From Chitinophagaceae bacterium (GTDB lineage Bacteria > Bacteroidota > Bacteroidia > Chitinophagales > Chitinophagaceae): DNA of 50,130 bases. The notes under the pieces were generated by a model, which worked only from the letters and a program-made list of their open reading frames with translations, was not told the DNA's origin and did not search any database. Positions within the stretch are counted from its first letter, which is position 1. Each line of letters opens with the position of its first letter. The translations under genes and the position numbers were made by a program. The DNA is taken from contig JAACZQ010000025.1 in NCBI GenBank assembly GCA_009996675.1, forward strand, positions 1 through 50,130, written 5' to 3'. Below, in pieces: positions 1-8,335 of this stretch.

Positions 1-350
1 CTGCCAGACCCGGTCAGGATGGCACATGGATCACCGATGCGGTGGAAGAAGCTTATATTCAGTTGCACCAGATGGGACTGGCGCATTCTGCAGAAGCCTG
101 GCTCGACAATAAACTGGTGGGTGGTTTGTATGGTATACGCATGGGGAAATGCTTTTTCGGGGAGAGCATGTTCAGTTCGGTGAGTAATGCCAGCAAATAT
201 GCTTTTCTGTCTTATGCAAGCCGGTTGAAAGAGGAAGGGGTGCAACTGATCGACTGTCAGGTCTATACCCAGCACCTGGAAAGCCTGGGGGCGGAAATGA
301 TCAGCCGGGAATTATTCATGGCGCATTTGCAGGAATGGGTCAACCCCTGA
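1..350 (+). CDS. aat: Leucyl/phenylalanyl-tRNA--protein transferase, C-terminal part
   Basis: Cytoplasmic Aat transfers Leu or Phe from aminoacyl-tRNA to proteins with N-terminal Arg or Lys, marking them for ClpAP degradation under the N-end rule. Only the last ~115 codons are present; the gene enters from the left edge and reads in the frame that starts at base 3. The segment RPGQDGTWITD, then AYIQLHQMGLAHSAEAW, LVGGLYGIRMG, FFGESMFS, ASK and LIDCQV is the characteristic Aat core. The stop codon overlaps the end of the convergent DUF4294 gene by 11 bases. The N-terminal third lies outside the window, so completeness cannot be judged. Confidence 0.95.
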   Translation, partial: ARPGQDGTWITDAVEEAYIQLHQMGLAHSAEAWLDNKLVGGLYGIRMGKCFFGESMFSSVSNASKYAFLSYASRLKEEGVQLIDCQVYTQHLESLGAEMISRELFMAHLQEWVNP

Positions 351-960
351 CGCCATACATGCGTTCTACATCCCGCACGATGCGTTCCATTTCTATATCT
401 TTTCCATAACCATCGTACTGCTGTTTGAGGTTGCTGCCGAATAGTACAGCAATGGTTTGCCAGAAGGCGGCGTTGAGTACGCCCTTGTATTCCTCAATGA
501 TCTCATAACAGTTGTTACCGGTTTCGCGGTAGATGAGTTTCATGAGTACCTTTCCCTGGTATACCGATAACTGGGTGAGTTTATCGGCAAATTCTTTCTT
601 GAGGTCTTTTTCCCGTGAACGGATAATGGTTTTGCGCTGTTTGCGATCGCTCACCTGTTCCAGCTGGCGGTTGATTTCATTCATGATACGGCTGGCTCTT
701 AATGCATAGGGATAGGTAACATAGACTGCATTGCGCAAGCGGGTCCATTCCTCATAACGGCGCTTCCATTTACCCGTTAAATAACCCCTGACTTCTACCG
801 GTGGCAGGATACTGCCGGGGATGGTATCGCCATTGTCGGTAACAAACGCATAGACCCTTACTGTATCGTAGGGTCCCCGCTCCTGCGCAGCAACTGCCCC
901 TGCGGTGAGCAATAGCAGCAGGCATAGCACGAAGCGTATATGTACACAGGGTTGTTTCAT
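340..960 (-). CDS. DUF4294 family secreted protein
   Basis: A 206-residue protein with an N-terminal signal peptide (hydrophobic run at about residues 10-25, cleavage probably after AVAAQ). The mature part is rich in charged residues. It carries the segments TIPGSILPPVEV, YLTGKWKRRYEEWTRLRNAVY and YPYALRAS that I recognise from the Bacteroidota-specific DUF4294 family, plus a coiled-coil-like stretch at about residues 90-130 (EINRQLEQVSDRKQRKTI). It is probably periplasmic. The function of the family is unknown. The gene converges on aat and overlaps it by 11 bases; upstream lies a 98-base gap to ccmF on the same strand. Confidence 0.75.
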   Translation of the reverse strand: MKQPCVHIRFVLCLLLLLTAGAVAAQERGPYDTVRVYAFVTDNGDTIPGSILPPVEVRGYLTGKWKRRYEEWTRLRNAVYVTYPYALRASRIMNEINRQLEQVSDRKQRKTIIRSREKDLKKEFADKLTQLSVYQGKVLMKLIYRETGNNCYEIIEEYKGVLNAAFWQTIAVLFGSNLKQQYDGYGKDIEMERIVRDVERMYGVRG

Positions 961-1058
961 CGCTATTTAAAAATAGAGATAGTTATGGTTATTAATGCTG
1001 TCTGCAGCAAAAAGTAACCCCCGGGCAGGCATATATTTAACAAATCATAGCAGTATCA

Positions 1059-3509
1059 TCAGGCTACGCGCAGGGGGCCTGATTTTTTGGTACGCTGGAG
1101 GATCGACATCACAAAGCCCAGCACCATCACTACAATACCCAGCCAGAGGACATTGATCATGGGGAATTCATAGACTTTGAGGGTGAGCAGATCGGTCACA
1201 GCGCCGCTTTCCTTGATCCCTATTTCCAGCAGTCCCTGTTTTTCATCCTTCACTTTATTAAAGCTCAGGATCAGGCTTTGGGAATGTACGGTATCGGTAA
1301 TGGGCCGGAAATTATTCCCTGCAATAGCCATACCGGGCATGGCGTGGTAACGGCTGCCGGCTTTGGAGAGGATGCTGATATCGAGGAATAAGGCTGTTTC
1401 GCCCGTTTTATATTTATGCTGCTGTTCCGCCGGGTTTACCTGCACTTTGTTCAGTACAATCAATCCATTGCTGTAATAGAGGGTATCGCCCACTTTAATA
1501 TCGCGGTTCACGAATTTGGCGGTATCCTCACCGGTATTTTCCTGGAAAGAAGTGATATAGGCGAAAATGTCTTTGTACCAGTAATGTTTGGCAGCAGGAT
1601 TGGCCGCAAATCCTTCCATACCCTTATTATTCTTGATCACATCGGGATAGAGATCAAATGATTCATTGCCTTCCTTGGCTTTGAATTTGATTTCAAAATA
1701 ACGTTTGCGGTCTTTTTCGTTCAGGGTATCGCGGGTATAGGTAACCATATAACGACCCATATCGGTTGCCACTCCTTTGAACAGTGTGAGGTTTTCGCGC
1801 GGATTACCGGCGGGGTTGCCTCTCTCCCCTGCTTTCTCTTCACTGAGTGGTGTAACGCCGGTGGTATTCCAGCTCAGTACTGTTTTTTTGGCTGAAGAAA
1901 TCAGAATACCTACCAGTACCATGCCAAAGCCCACGTGTGCTACAGAAGCACCGGCTGCTTTGATTTTACCCTTCAATCCCAGCCAGATATAGGAGGCATT
2001 GGCCACGACTGCATACACGGCAGCAAAAATGGCGAGGTGAATGGCAAACAGAAAACCGGGACCATGTTTATCAAACCGTACGGCACCAAAGAAACTGATG
2101 CCCAGGCTGATCAGTACCGCTATGAAAGTAGGCACCCATATTTTCTTTCCGAAGAAAGCCTTGGGTGTATCCTTGTATTTGAAGTATTGGGTAACCGCTG
2201 CGAGCAATCCGATGATGATGGCCACAAATACCTGTATCTGGTTATGCGCGTATTCGGGATCTTCCGGGGGTGCTATCTTGGTACCGAATAATTTATTCAC
2301 GACCGGTGTAGATGTTTTGGCGATAATGACCATACCGGAGAGGAACAGTACCAGGGCACCGATGAACATCCAGAATTCACGGCTATAGGTATTTTCTTCC
2401 TTGTGAATGGCGGGTATGCCCTTGTAACGCATACCAAAGAGGCTCAATGCGGGAACCAGGAATACCAGCAGGAATAAGAGCAGCTGTGTATTCATGCCCA
2501 GGTCCACAAAAGCATGCACGGATGTATCTCCCAGGATACCGCTGCGGGTGAGGAAGGTAGAATACAGGATCAGGGAGAAGGTAATGATGTAGAAGAAATA
2601 AGTGGCTCGCAATGAATGGCCGCTGCTCCGGTAAATGAGGTTGGTATGCAAACCGGCAATCAGGGTTAACCAGGGTACCAGCGATGCGTTTTCCACCGGA
2701 TCCCAGGCCCAGTAACCACCAAAGGAAAGGCTTTCATAAGCCCAGGCAGCCCCCATCATAATACCAGTACCCAGTACTGCTGCTGAGAAAGATGCCCAGG
2801 GCAGGGATGGTTTTACCCAATCGTGATTTTTTTGGAGTAATCCTGCAATGGCATAGGCAAAGGGAACAATGGTACTGGCAAAACCCAGGAATAGAATCGG
2901 CGGGTGTATCACCATCCAGTAGTTCTGCAATAAGGTATTCAATCCTTCCCCGTCTTTGATCAGGTTCAGGTAATCGGGCCGGCTGAGTATGGGCCAGTTG
3001 AATTCGTTGCGCAGTAATACAAAGGGACTGCTGCCGATCTTCACCCCGAATACATAAACACCCAGCAGCATCGTAGCCAGGGTAAACTGGGCAAAACTCA
3101 CCACGGTCATCACCCCGCCTTCCCAGGCTTTGGCTTTCCAGATCAATATCCAGCCCAGGACGCAATGCCAGAAACTCCAGAGCATGAAACTTCCTTCCTG
3201 TCCTTCCCAGAAACAACTCAGGAGGTACTCTACCTGCAGGCTTTTATCGCTATGGGTATACGCATACTTGTATTCGAACAGGTGATGCGAAATGATATAG
3301 TACAGGATGCCAAACATGGCAAATACACTGATGGTTTCCAACAGGAATGCCACCCTTGCCAAACGCAGCCATCCCTGTTTCTCTGTAGCCAATCCCACAC
3401 GGGTAGAACGGTAAAAAGCAACAGTGGCTACCAGTGAAGCAACCAGTGATAAGATGGTAAAAAAATGTCCGAGCTGACCGGGTAATAAATGTTCGCCTAA
3501 GTATTTCAT
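1059..3509 (-). CDS. ccmF: Cytochrome c biogenesis protein CcmF/CcsA (haem lyase)
   Basis: A polytopic inner-membrane protein of 816 residues that attaches haem to CxxCH motifs of apocytochrome c on the periplasmic side. The tryptophan-rich WWD haem-handling motif is at about residues 262-280 (GGYWAWDPVENASLVPW). Conserved histidines lie on both sides: the IHPPILFLGF segment near residue 202, and AGLHTN with SSGHS after the motif. The C-terminal third (about 550-780) is a large hydrophilic, presumably periplasmic, domain before a last membrane helix near MINVLWLGIVVMVLGFVM. That makes the protein longer than the roughly 650 residues of E. coli CcmF. It lies 47 bases downstream of ccmE on the same strand, which supports System I. 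No ccmA, B, C, G or H is visible here, so the rest must be elsewhere. Bacteroidota annotations often call this family CcsA. Confidence 0.9.
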   Translation of the reverse strand: MKYLGEHLLPGQLGHFFTILSLVASLVATVAFYRSTRVGLATEKQGWLRLARVAFLLETISVFAMFGILYYIISHHLFEYKYAYTHSDKSLQVEYLLSCFWEGQEGSFMLWSFWHCVLGWILIWKAKAWEGGVMTVVSFAQFTLATMLLGVYVFGVKIGSSPFVLLRNEFNWPILSRPDYLNLIKDGEGLNTLLQNYWMVIHPPILFLGFASTIVPFAYAIAGLLQKNHDWVKPSLPWASFSAAVLGTGIMMGAAWAYESLSFGGYWAWDPVENASLVPWLTLIAGLHTNLIYRSSGHSLRATYFFYIITFSLILYSTFLTRSGILGDTSVHAFVDLGMNTQLLLFLLVFLVPALSLFGMRYKGIPAIHKEENTYSREFWMFIGALVLFLSGMVIIAKTSTPVVNKLFGTKIAPPEDPEYAHNQIQVFVAIIIGLLAAVTQYFKYKDTPKAFFGKKIWVPTFIAVLISLGISFFGAVRFDKHGPGFLFAIHLAIFAAVYAVVANASYIWLGLKGKIKAAGASVAHVGFGMVLVGILISSAKKTVLSWNTTGVTPLSEEKAGERGNPAGNPRENLTLFKGVATDMGRYMVTYTRDTLNEKDRKRYFEIKFKAKEGNESFDLYPDVIKNNKGMEGFAANPAAKHYWYKDIFAYITSFQENTGEDTAKFVNRDIKVGDTLYYSNGLIVLNKVQVNPAEQQHKYKTGETALFLDISILSKAGSRYHAMPGMAIAGNNFRPITDTVHSQSLILSFNKVKDEKQGLLEIGIKESGAVTDLLTLKVYEFPMINVLWLGIVVMVLGFVMSILQRTKKSGPLRVA

Positions 3510-3556
3510 GGAGGGGACGCTAAGTTTCAGGAATAAAAGAACCGGTGACAGCAGGT

Positions 3557-3967
3557 TTAGTTGCTGACAACGGGTTGGTTGTTTTGCATGGCTTTGGGAT
3601 CATCCTTGTACTTGGATGGACATTTCAGCAGGATATCCTTGCATTCAAAATGATCGCCCTGTACTTTTCCTTTCAGTACCAGGCGTTCACTTTTTTCCAT
3701 ATCGGTGGGCTTATTGCTGTGGTACACCACTTTAATGGCATTACCCAGGGTATCTACAGCCACAAAACTGAGGTAATTGGGATTTTTTACGGGATCATAT
3801 TCCAAAGGCTGTGTATGGTCGAGTTTCGCAATCAGGTTCACAAATTTCCCTTCTTTCTGACGGGCAGATGCCACTGTTTCATAAGTAGTCAGGTCACCGG
3901 TATAACTGATCAACACCACAATCGCAGCAGCAATCAGTACCAGGATAATCACATGCGTCTTCTTCAT
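3557..3967 (-). CDS. ccmE: Cytochrome c maturation haem chaperone CcmE, CxxxY type
   Basis: A 136-residue protein with an N-terminal membrane anchor (residues 5-22) and a periplasmic OB-fold domain (about 35-125; DLTTYETVASA, LSFVAVDTLG, VVYHSNKPTDM, LVLKGKV). CcmE binds haem covalently and hands it to CcmF. In most bacteria the haem-binding residue is a His in a HDENY-type motif. Here the equivalent place reads CPSKY (C116 to Y120), matching the CxxxY variant described for Desulfovibrio and archaeal CcmE. The short C-terminal tail is hydrophilic. It is first in an operon with ccmF and has a good -7 box just upstream. Confidence 0.9.
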   Translation of the reverse strand: MKKTHVIILVLIAAAIVVLISYTGDLTTYETVASARQKEGKFVNLIAKLDHTQPLEYDPVKNPNYLSFVAVDTLGNAIKVVYHSNKPTDMEKSERLVLKGKVQGDHFECKDILLKCPSKYKDDPKAMQNNQPVVSN

Positions 3968-3984
3968 CTCAATTAATTTATCCG

Positions 3985-3992
3985 CAAAAGTA
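3985..3992 (-). promoter_or_regulatory. Bacteroidota -7 promoter box for ccmE
   Basis: On the minus strand this reads TACTTTTG, an exact match to TAnnTTTG. It ends 17 bases before the ccmE start codon. A partial -33 element (TTATTG) lies about 16 bases further upstream, slightly short of the usual spacing. Confidence 0.55.
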
Positions 3993-4387
3993 GCCCAAAA
4001 AGCACTAGCAATAACTGACGTTTATCAGCCTGATTGTTAAAACATTTTCGGTTGCATATTGTTCCACTGCAGGAAGGTCGGCAGCTGTTGATGAGCCCGG
4101 GTGGCAACAACTGTATCCGGTTCTGCAACGAGGATGGGGATGCGCAGGTTGCTTCATCGCCGGAAAAAAGCAAGCGCAGTAGCCTTATCCTGGTTGGCAG
4201 CCTCTTACAGTTAAACCTACAGTGTGCTGATTTTCACTCCATTACAAACCCTATTGAAATATCCGCAGGATGTTTTTGTTGGTTTGTCTGGTAAAAAAAG
4301 GTTTTTATTTCCCGAAGCGCGGGCTTGGGTGCCGGACTGGCCGGGTTTGGAAAGAGACACAAAAGCGGCAAATCCAAAAAATGCAGC
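3993..4387. other. Non-coding divergent spacer between ccmE and the ureohydrolase gene
   Basis: About 450 bases separate ccmE (minus) from the arginase-family gene (plus). Short open frames exist on both strands, but none has recognisable protein character or a matching promoter. No tRNA, hairpin terminator or repeat stood out. At 4388-4394 on the plus strand TAACTTG resembles a weak -7 box for the downstream gene. It could hold an untranslated leader or a small RNA, but nothing in the sequence shows one. Confidence 0.4.
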
Positions 4388-4420
4388 TAACTTGCGCCCT
4401 GTTTGCAATTTAAGAAGACA

Positions 4421-5464
4421 ATGACTGATTTATCACAGTTCGACCCCAACTCGGTAGGCAACCCCAATAATAATATTTTCGGATTGCCCTTTTCAGAAGA
4501 AGATGCCCGTTTGGTTATCCTGCCCATTCCCTGGGAAGTAACCGTTAGTTATACTGCCGGTACAGCCCGTGCCCCGGAACATGTGTTCAAAGCCAGTATA
4601 CAGGTAGATTTGTTTGATGCAAATTGTCCGGATGGCTGGAAGCAGGGTTACTATATGCGGGAAACCGATAAAAAGATCCTGCTCAAAAGCGATTACCTGC
4701 GCAAGGAAGCCGAGTTGTACATTGATTATATTTCCAAGGGTGAAGAGGTACAGAAGAATAAATTCATGTGCAAGAGCCTGCGTGAAATCAATGAGGGCAG
4801 TCTGTTTATGAACCAGTGGGTGTATGAGCAAACCAAGGGGTTGCTGGACAAGGGCAAACTGGTGGGTTTACTGGGCGGCGATCACAGCACCCCATTGGGT
4901 TACATGAAAGCACTGGCAGAAAAGCACGGCGATTTTGGTGTTTTGCAGATTGATGCGCATTGCGATCTGCGGAAAGGATACGAGAACTTCACTTATTCAC
5001 ATGCTTCCGTGATGTACAATGCACTGACCGAAATTCCGCAGCTGAAAAAACTGGTACAGGTTGGTATCCGCGATTATTGTGAGGAAGAATGGAATTATAT
5101 CTGTAACAGCGAATACAGGGTCATCACTTATTTCGACCGCGACATTAAGGAACGCCAGTATGAGGGCGAAACCTGGAAACATATTTCAGAAGAGATCATC
5201 AACCAGTTACCGGAGAAAGTATACCTTAGTTTTGACATCGACGGACTGGACCGCAAGCTTTGTCCCAATACCGGCACCCCGGTACAGGGTGGCTTTGAGA
5301 TTGATGAAATCCTGTACCTGGTTAAAAAGATCACAACCAGTGGTCGCCAACTGATTGGTTTTGATCTGGTAGAGATTGGTGTGGGTCAAACCGACTGGGA
5401 CAGCAATGTGGGCGCACGTATTTTATTCAAGCTCTGCAACCAGCTCATTCGTAGCAATTCCTGA
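4421..5464 (+). CDS. Arginase/agmatinase-family ureohydrolase
   Basis: A 347-residue cytoplasmic metalloenzyme of the ureohydrolase superfamily, which hydrolyses guanidino groups (arginine, agmatine, formimidoylglutamate and similar). All six binuclear-manganese ligands are present: H155 in GGDHS, D178, H180 and D182 in DAHCD, and D272 and D274 in SFDIDGLD. It is longer than classical agmatinase (about 300) because of an N-terminal extension and an extra helical segment at about residues 65-130. The start at the ATG at 4421 is preferred over an in-frame TTG six codons upstream. It is the first gene of a six-gene plus-strand operon. The substrate cannot be fixed from sequence; the partner radical SAM gene argues against a simple housekeeping arginase. 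Confidence 0.85.
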   Translation: MTDLSQFDPNSVGNPNNNIFGLPFSEEDARLVILPIPWEVTVSYTAGTARAPEHVFKASIQVDLFDANCPDGWKQGYYMRETDKKILLKSDYLRKEAELYIDYISKGEEVQKNKFMCKSLREINEGSLFMNQWVYEQTKGLLDKGKLVGLLGGDHSTPLGYMKALAEKHGDFGVLQIDAHCDLRKGYENFTYSHASVMYNALTEIPQLKKLVQVGIRDYCEEEWNYICNSEYRVITYFDRDIKERQYEGETWKHISEEIINQLPEKVYLSFDIDGLDRKLCPNTGTPVQGGFEIDEILYLVKKITTSGRQLIGFDLVEIGVGQTDWDSNVGARILFKLCNQLIRSNS

Positions 5465-5486
5465 TTATTTTTACAGCAACCCAACC

Positions 5487-6068
5487 ATGGCAGCAAAAAC
5501 TTACGACTATATTATTGTGCTCAAGCGCCGCAGTTTTAAACTGGCCGACGGTGTGGCATTACTGATGTTATTGCTGGCCATCATTATACTGCTGGAAGAA
5601 GCCTTTACGCCATTCAGCATGGCTTCTGCTTTTCCCATTGCCATTGTTGCCCTGATCCTGGGTTTCTGTGCTTTCAATTATGCCAAGCTGAAAAACGGAC
5701 GTATTCCCTTTTACCGGGTAGCGTTGCTGGTGGCGGGCTGGGGTATTATTTACACGGTTCCGGGTCCTTATAAATGGATCACCGCATTATATGTCATTGC
5801 GGCGGCCATTGAAAAACAGGTAAAGTTCCCGCGTGAAATAGCTTTTGATGAAACAGGTATTGTGATCAACAGTTTCCCCCGTAAAAACTTATCCTGGCAG
5901 GATGTGGCCAATGTAGTACTGAAAGACGGATTACTGACACTGGATCTGAAAAACAATCACCTGATCCAGCAGGAACTGGAGTCGGATATTTCTGCCAAAC
6001 TGGAAATGGATTTCAACGATTTTTGCAAAAACATGTTAACTGCCGAGCGTGAACGCGCCGGCCGGTAA
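5487..6068 (+). CDS. Small membrane protein with PH-like cytoplasmic tail
   Basis: A 193-residue protein of unknown function. Three hydrophobic segments (about residues 20-37, 45-62 and 76-108) are followed by a soluble C-terminal domain. The tail has the strand pattern EIAFDETGIVINSF, LSWQDVANVVLKDGLLTLDLKNN, which resembles bacterial pleckstrin-homology-like (YcxB/bPH) domains; this is inference from pattern, not a firm match. The start ATG at 5487 lies 22 bases after the ureohydrolase stop, and the radical SAM gene follows 14 bases later, so it is almost certainly co-transcribed with both. An upstream in-frame extension overlapping the previous gene was discounted. Confidence 0.7.
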   Translation: MAAKTYDYIIVLKRRSFKLADGVALLMLLLAIIILLEEAFTPFSMASAFPIAIVALILGFCAFNYAKLKNGRIPFYRVALLVAGWGIIYTVPGPYKWITALYVIAAAIEKQVKFPREIAFDETGIVINSFPRKNLSWQDVANVVLKDGLLTLDLKNNHLIQQELESDISAKLEMDFNDFCKNMLTAERERAGR

Positions 6069-6082
6069 CAGTCATTATAACC

Positions 6083-7396
6083 ATGTCTCATTTAACGCAA
6101 TCACCTTACCTGCTGTACTCCGACGGCAATGGCAATATTTTTGAAGATACCACCTTGTATGCCGTAGGCCGTGCGGGTTGGGATGCATTTCCCATTCCGG
6201 AGGATGAATGGATTGAATTACCCGATGGTGGCAATCTCTACGAATTACCTGGTCGCCGTGGTATTGGCATTGATGTGAGCACCGGAGACATGCGTTTGTG
6301 TGAGAAAGGCTGGGCTGTTGCTGCTTTTATTCCTCCGGCCCATACCGGTTTATACATTGCAGCATTTGAAACCCTGCCCGATGCACCCACACTCCCTTTG
6401 TTCTGTTATACCGCGGCAGGCTGGCTGAATAATAAAACCTATGTGCCTGCGGTGCGTATTGAAAAAGATATCCGTCAGGAATGTGCGGGCTATGATGACC
6501 AAAAGATTAAAACCGGCACGGCGCATTTGCTGGAATCCTATCCGCAGAACAGGCTGGTAAAGCACCTGATGGAGAATTGCTGCCTGACCTACAATTGTCC
6601 GGCTGCCAGAAATTTCTCTTTATCGCGCTGGGAATGTCCTGTTCCTACTTCTCCTGCCTGTAATGCCAACTGTGTGGGTTGTATTTCTTTTCAGCCGGAA
6701 GAAGAGACCATTGTCTCTACTCAGGACCGCCTTACGTTTAAACCCATGGCCGAAGAGATTGTGGAATTTACCGTTCCGCACCTGATGAATGCCCCCTTCC
6801 CCATTGTTAGTTTTGGTCAGGGTTGCGAAGGCGAACCCTTACTCATGTGGGAAACCATCCGCGAAGCCATCCTGCAGATCCGTAAACACACCGATCGTGG
6901 CAGTATTAATATCAATACCAATGGTTCTAAACCTGAATCGGTAAAAGCACTTTGTGAAGCCGGACTCAACAGCATACGCGTGAGTACCAATTCGGCCCGT
7001 AAACATATTTATGAGCCTTATTACCGTCCCAATAACTACCGTTTTGAAGATATTATAGAGAGCCTGAAAGTGGTACGTGGTTATGGTGGCTGGGCCAGTA
7101 TCAACTATTTTGTATTCCCGGGCATGACAGACAGTGTGGAAGAATATGAAGCCCTGCGTAAACTGATCATTGATACGGATCTTTCCATGATCCAATGGCG
7201 TAATTTCAATATTGACCCCGATTGGTATATGGGTAAGATTGGCGTACATGAGACCGGAGAAATGCTGGGTGTGAAACAACTCATGCAATTACTCCGCGAT
7301 GAGTTCCCCAACCTGAAATATGGTTATTTCAACCCACCCATGGAAAGGATCAAAGGGAATTACGAATTTGATTTTGCAGGGGCAGGACAATTTTAA
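6083..7396 (+). CDS. Radical SAM protein of unknown function
   Basis: A 437-residue radical S-adenosylmethionine enzyme. The [4Fe-4S] motif CxxxCxxC is C193, C197 and C200 (CNANCVGC). The SAM-binding stretch reads FGQGCEGEPLL, and later TIM-barrel strands include SININTNGS, SIRVSTNSA and SINYFVFPG. Four more cysteines lie just before the motif (C166, C167, C172, C185), which could form an auxiliary cluster. The N-terminal ~160 residues form a separate domain without a family I recognise (YLLYSDGNGNIFEDT, GIGIDVSTGDMRLC). It sits between a membrane protein and a DMT exporter, in an operon headed by an arginase-family enzyme. The substrate is unknown. Confidence 0.85.
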   Translation: MSHLTQSPYLLYSDGNGNIFEDTTLYAVGRAGWDAFPIPEDEWIELPDGGNLYELPGRRGIGIDVSTGDMRLCEKGWAVAAFIPPAHTGLYIAAFETLPDAPTLPLFCYTAAGWLNNKTYVPAVRIEKDIRQECAGYDDQKIKTGTAHLLESYPQNRLVKHLMENCCLTYNCPAARNFSLSRWECPVPTSPACNANCVGCISFQPEEETIVSTQDRLTFKPMAEEIVEFTVPHLMNAPFPIVSFGQGCEGEPLLMWETIREAILQIRKHTDRGSININTNGSKPESVKALCEAGLNSIRVSTNSARKHIYEPYYRPNNYRFEDIIESLKVVRGYGGWASINYFVFPGMTDSVEEYEALRKLIIDTDLSMIQWRNFNIDPDWYMGKIGVHETGEMLGVKQLMQLLRDEFPNLKYGYFNPPMERIKGNYEFDFAGAGQF

Positions 7397-7413
7397 ACCA
7401 CGAACCCGGGCCC

Positions 7414-8334
7414 ATGGCCGATAACAGGAAAGACTATTATACCGGCATTGCATTAGCCATTGTAGCTACCATTATCTGGTCGGGCAATTTTATTATAGCC
7501 CGCGGTATCAGTCAGCAAATACCACCCGTAAGCCTGGCTTTTTATCGCTGGTCGCTGGCTACTGTACTCATGGCTCCACTGGCTTTCCGCAGTTTTACCC
7601 AGGAAATACGCCTGGTGCAACAGCACTGGAAATACCTGTTCTGGGTAGCACTCAGTGGTATCACCCTGTTCAATACTTTTGTATATGTAGCCGGGCATTA
7701 TACTTCGGCCATTAACCTGGCATTGATTGGTACTACTTCTTCCCCGCTCTTCGCCATTCTCCTGGCGGTTCTTTTGCTGAAAGAGAAAGTCAATGCATTC
7801 CGGCTGGGTGGCATTGTCTTATGTGTTGGGGGCATTTTATTACTCTTATCAAAAGGGCATTGGCAGAATCTGGCTTCTTTTCATTTTTCCACGGGTGATC
7901 TGTGGATACTGGCTGCGGCTTTTGCTTTTGCGGTATACAATATTCTCGTGCGCCGCAAACCCGCGTCATTGAGTCCTGTTAATTTTCTGTTTGTGATTTT
8001 TCTGTTTGGCACCCTGCTATTATTCCCGGCTTTCCTTATCGAAAAAGCCCATAGTGCTCCGGTGCAATGGAACGATACCAACCTCTTCACCATTGTATAC
8101 CTGGGTCTGGGCACTTCTGTCATGGCTTTTCTCTGCTGGAATGCCGCTTTACGCAAGCTGGGTACCGGTACCACCGTTCTCTTCGGTAACCTGATTCCCC
8201 TGTTCAGTACCCTGGAAGCGGTATGGCTACTGGGCGAATCCATTCAATCCGTACACATCTGGAGTGGCCTGCTCATCATTGGCGGACTGATACTGGCCAA
8301 TACCCGTCAGCATATCCCTCCCAAAAACAAATAA
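7414..8334 (+). CDS. DMT-superfamily EamA transporter
   Basis: A 306-residue inner-membrane protein with ten predicted hydrophobic segments in two repeated EamA halves. The first half starts at about residue 10 (IALAIVATIIWSGNFIIARGI, then PPVSLAFYRWSLA). The second starts at about 155 (GDLWILAAAFAFAVYNILVRR). Members export amino acids or other small metabolites. It is fourth in the operon, 17 bases after the radical SAM gene and 1 base before the next gene. The context suggests export of a product or intermediate of the upstream enzymes, which is inference. Confidence 0.88.
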   Translation: MADNRKDYYTGIALAIVATIIWSGNFIIARGISQQIPPVSLAFYRWSLATVLMAPLAFRSFTQEIRLVQQHWKYLFWVALSGITLFNTFVYVAGHYTSAINLALIGTTSSPLFAILLAVLLLKEKVNAFRLGGIVLCVGGILLLLSKGHWQNLASFHFSTGDLWILAAAFAFAVYNILVRRKPASLSPVNFLFVIFLFGTLLLFPAFLIEKAHSAPVQWNDTNLFTIVYLGLGTSVMAFLCWNAALRKLGTGTTVLFGNLIPLFSTLEAVWLLGESIQSVHIWSGLLIIGGLILANTRQHIPPKNK

Positions 8335-8335
8335 C

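Noticed and set aside
4034..4294. Open frames in the ccmE-ureohydrolase spacer
   Set aside because: Composition is not protein-like, no start context or promoter fits, and frames on both strands overlap each other.
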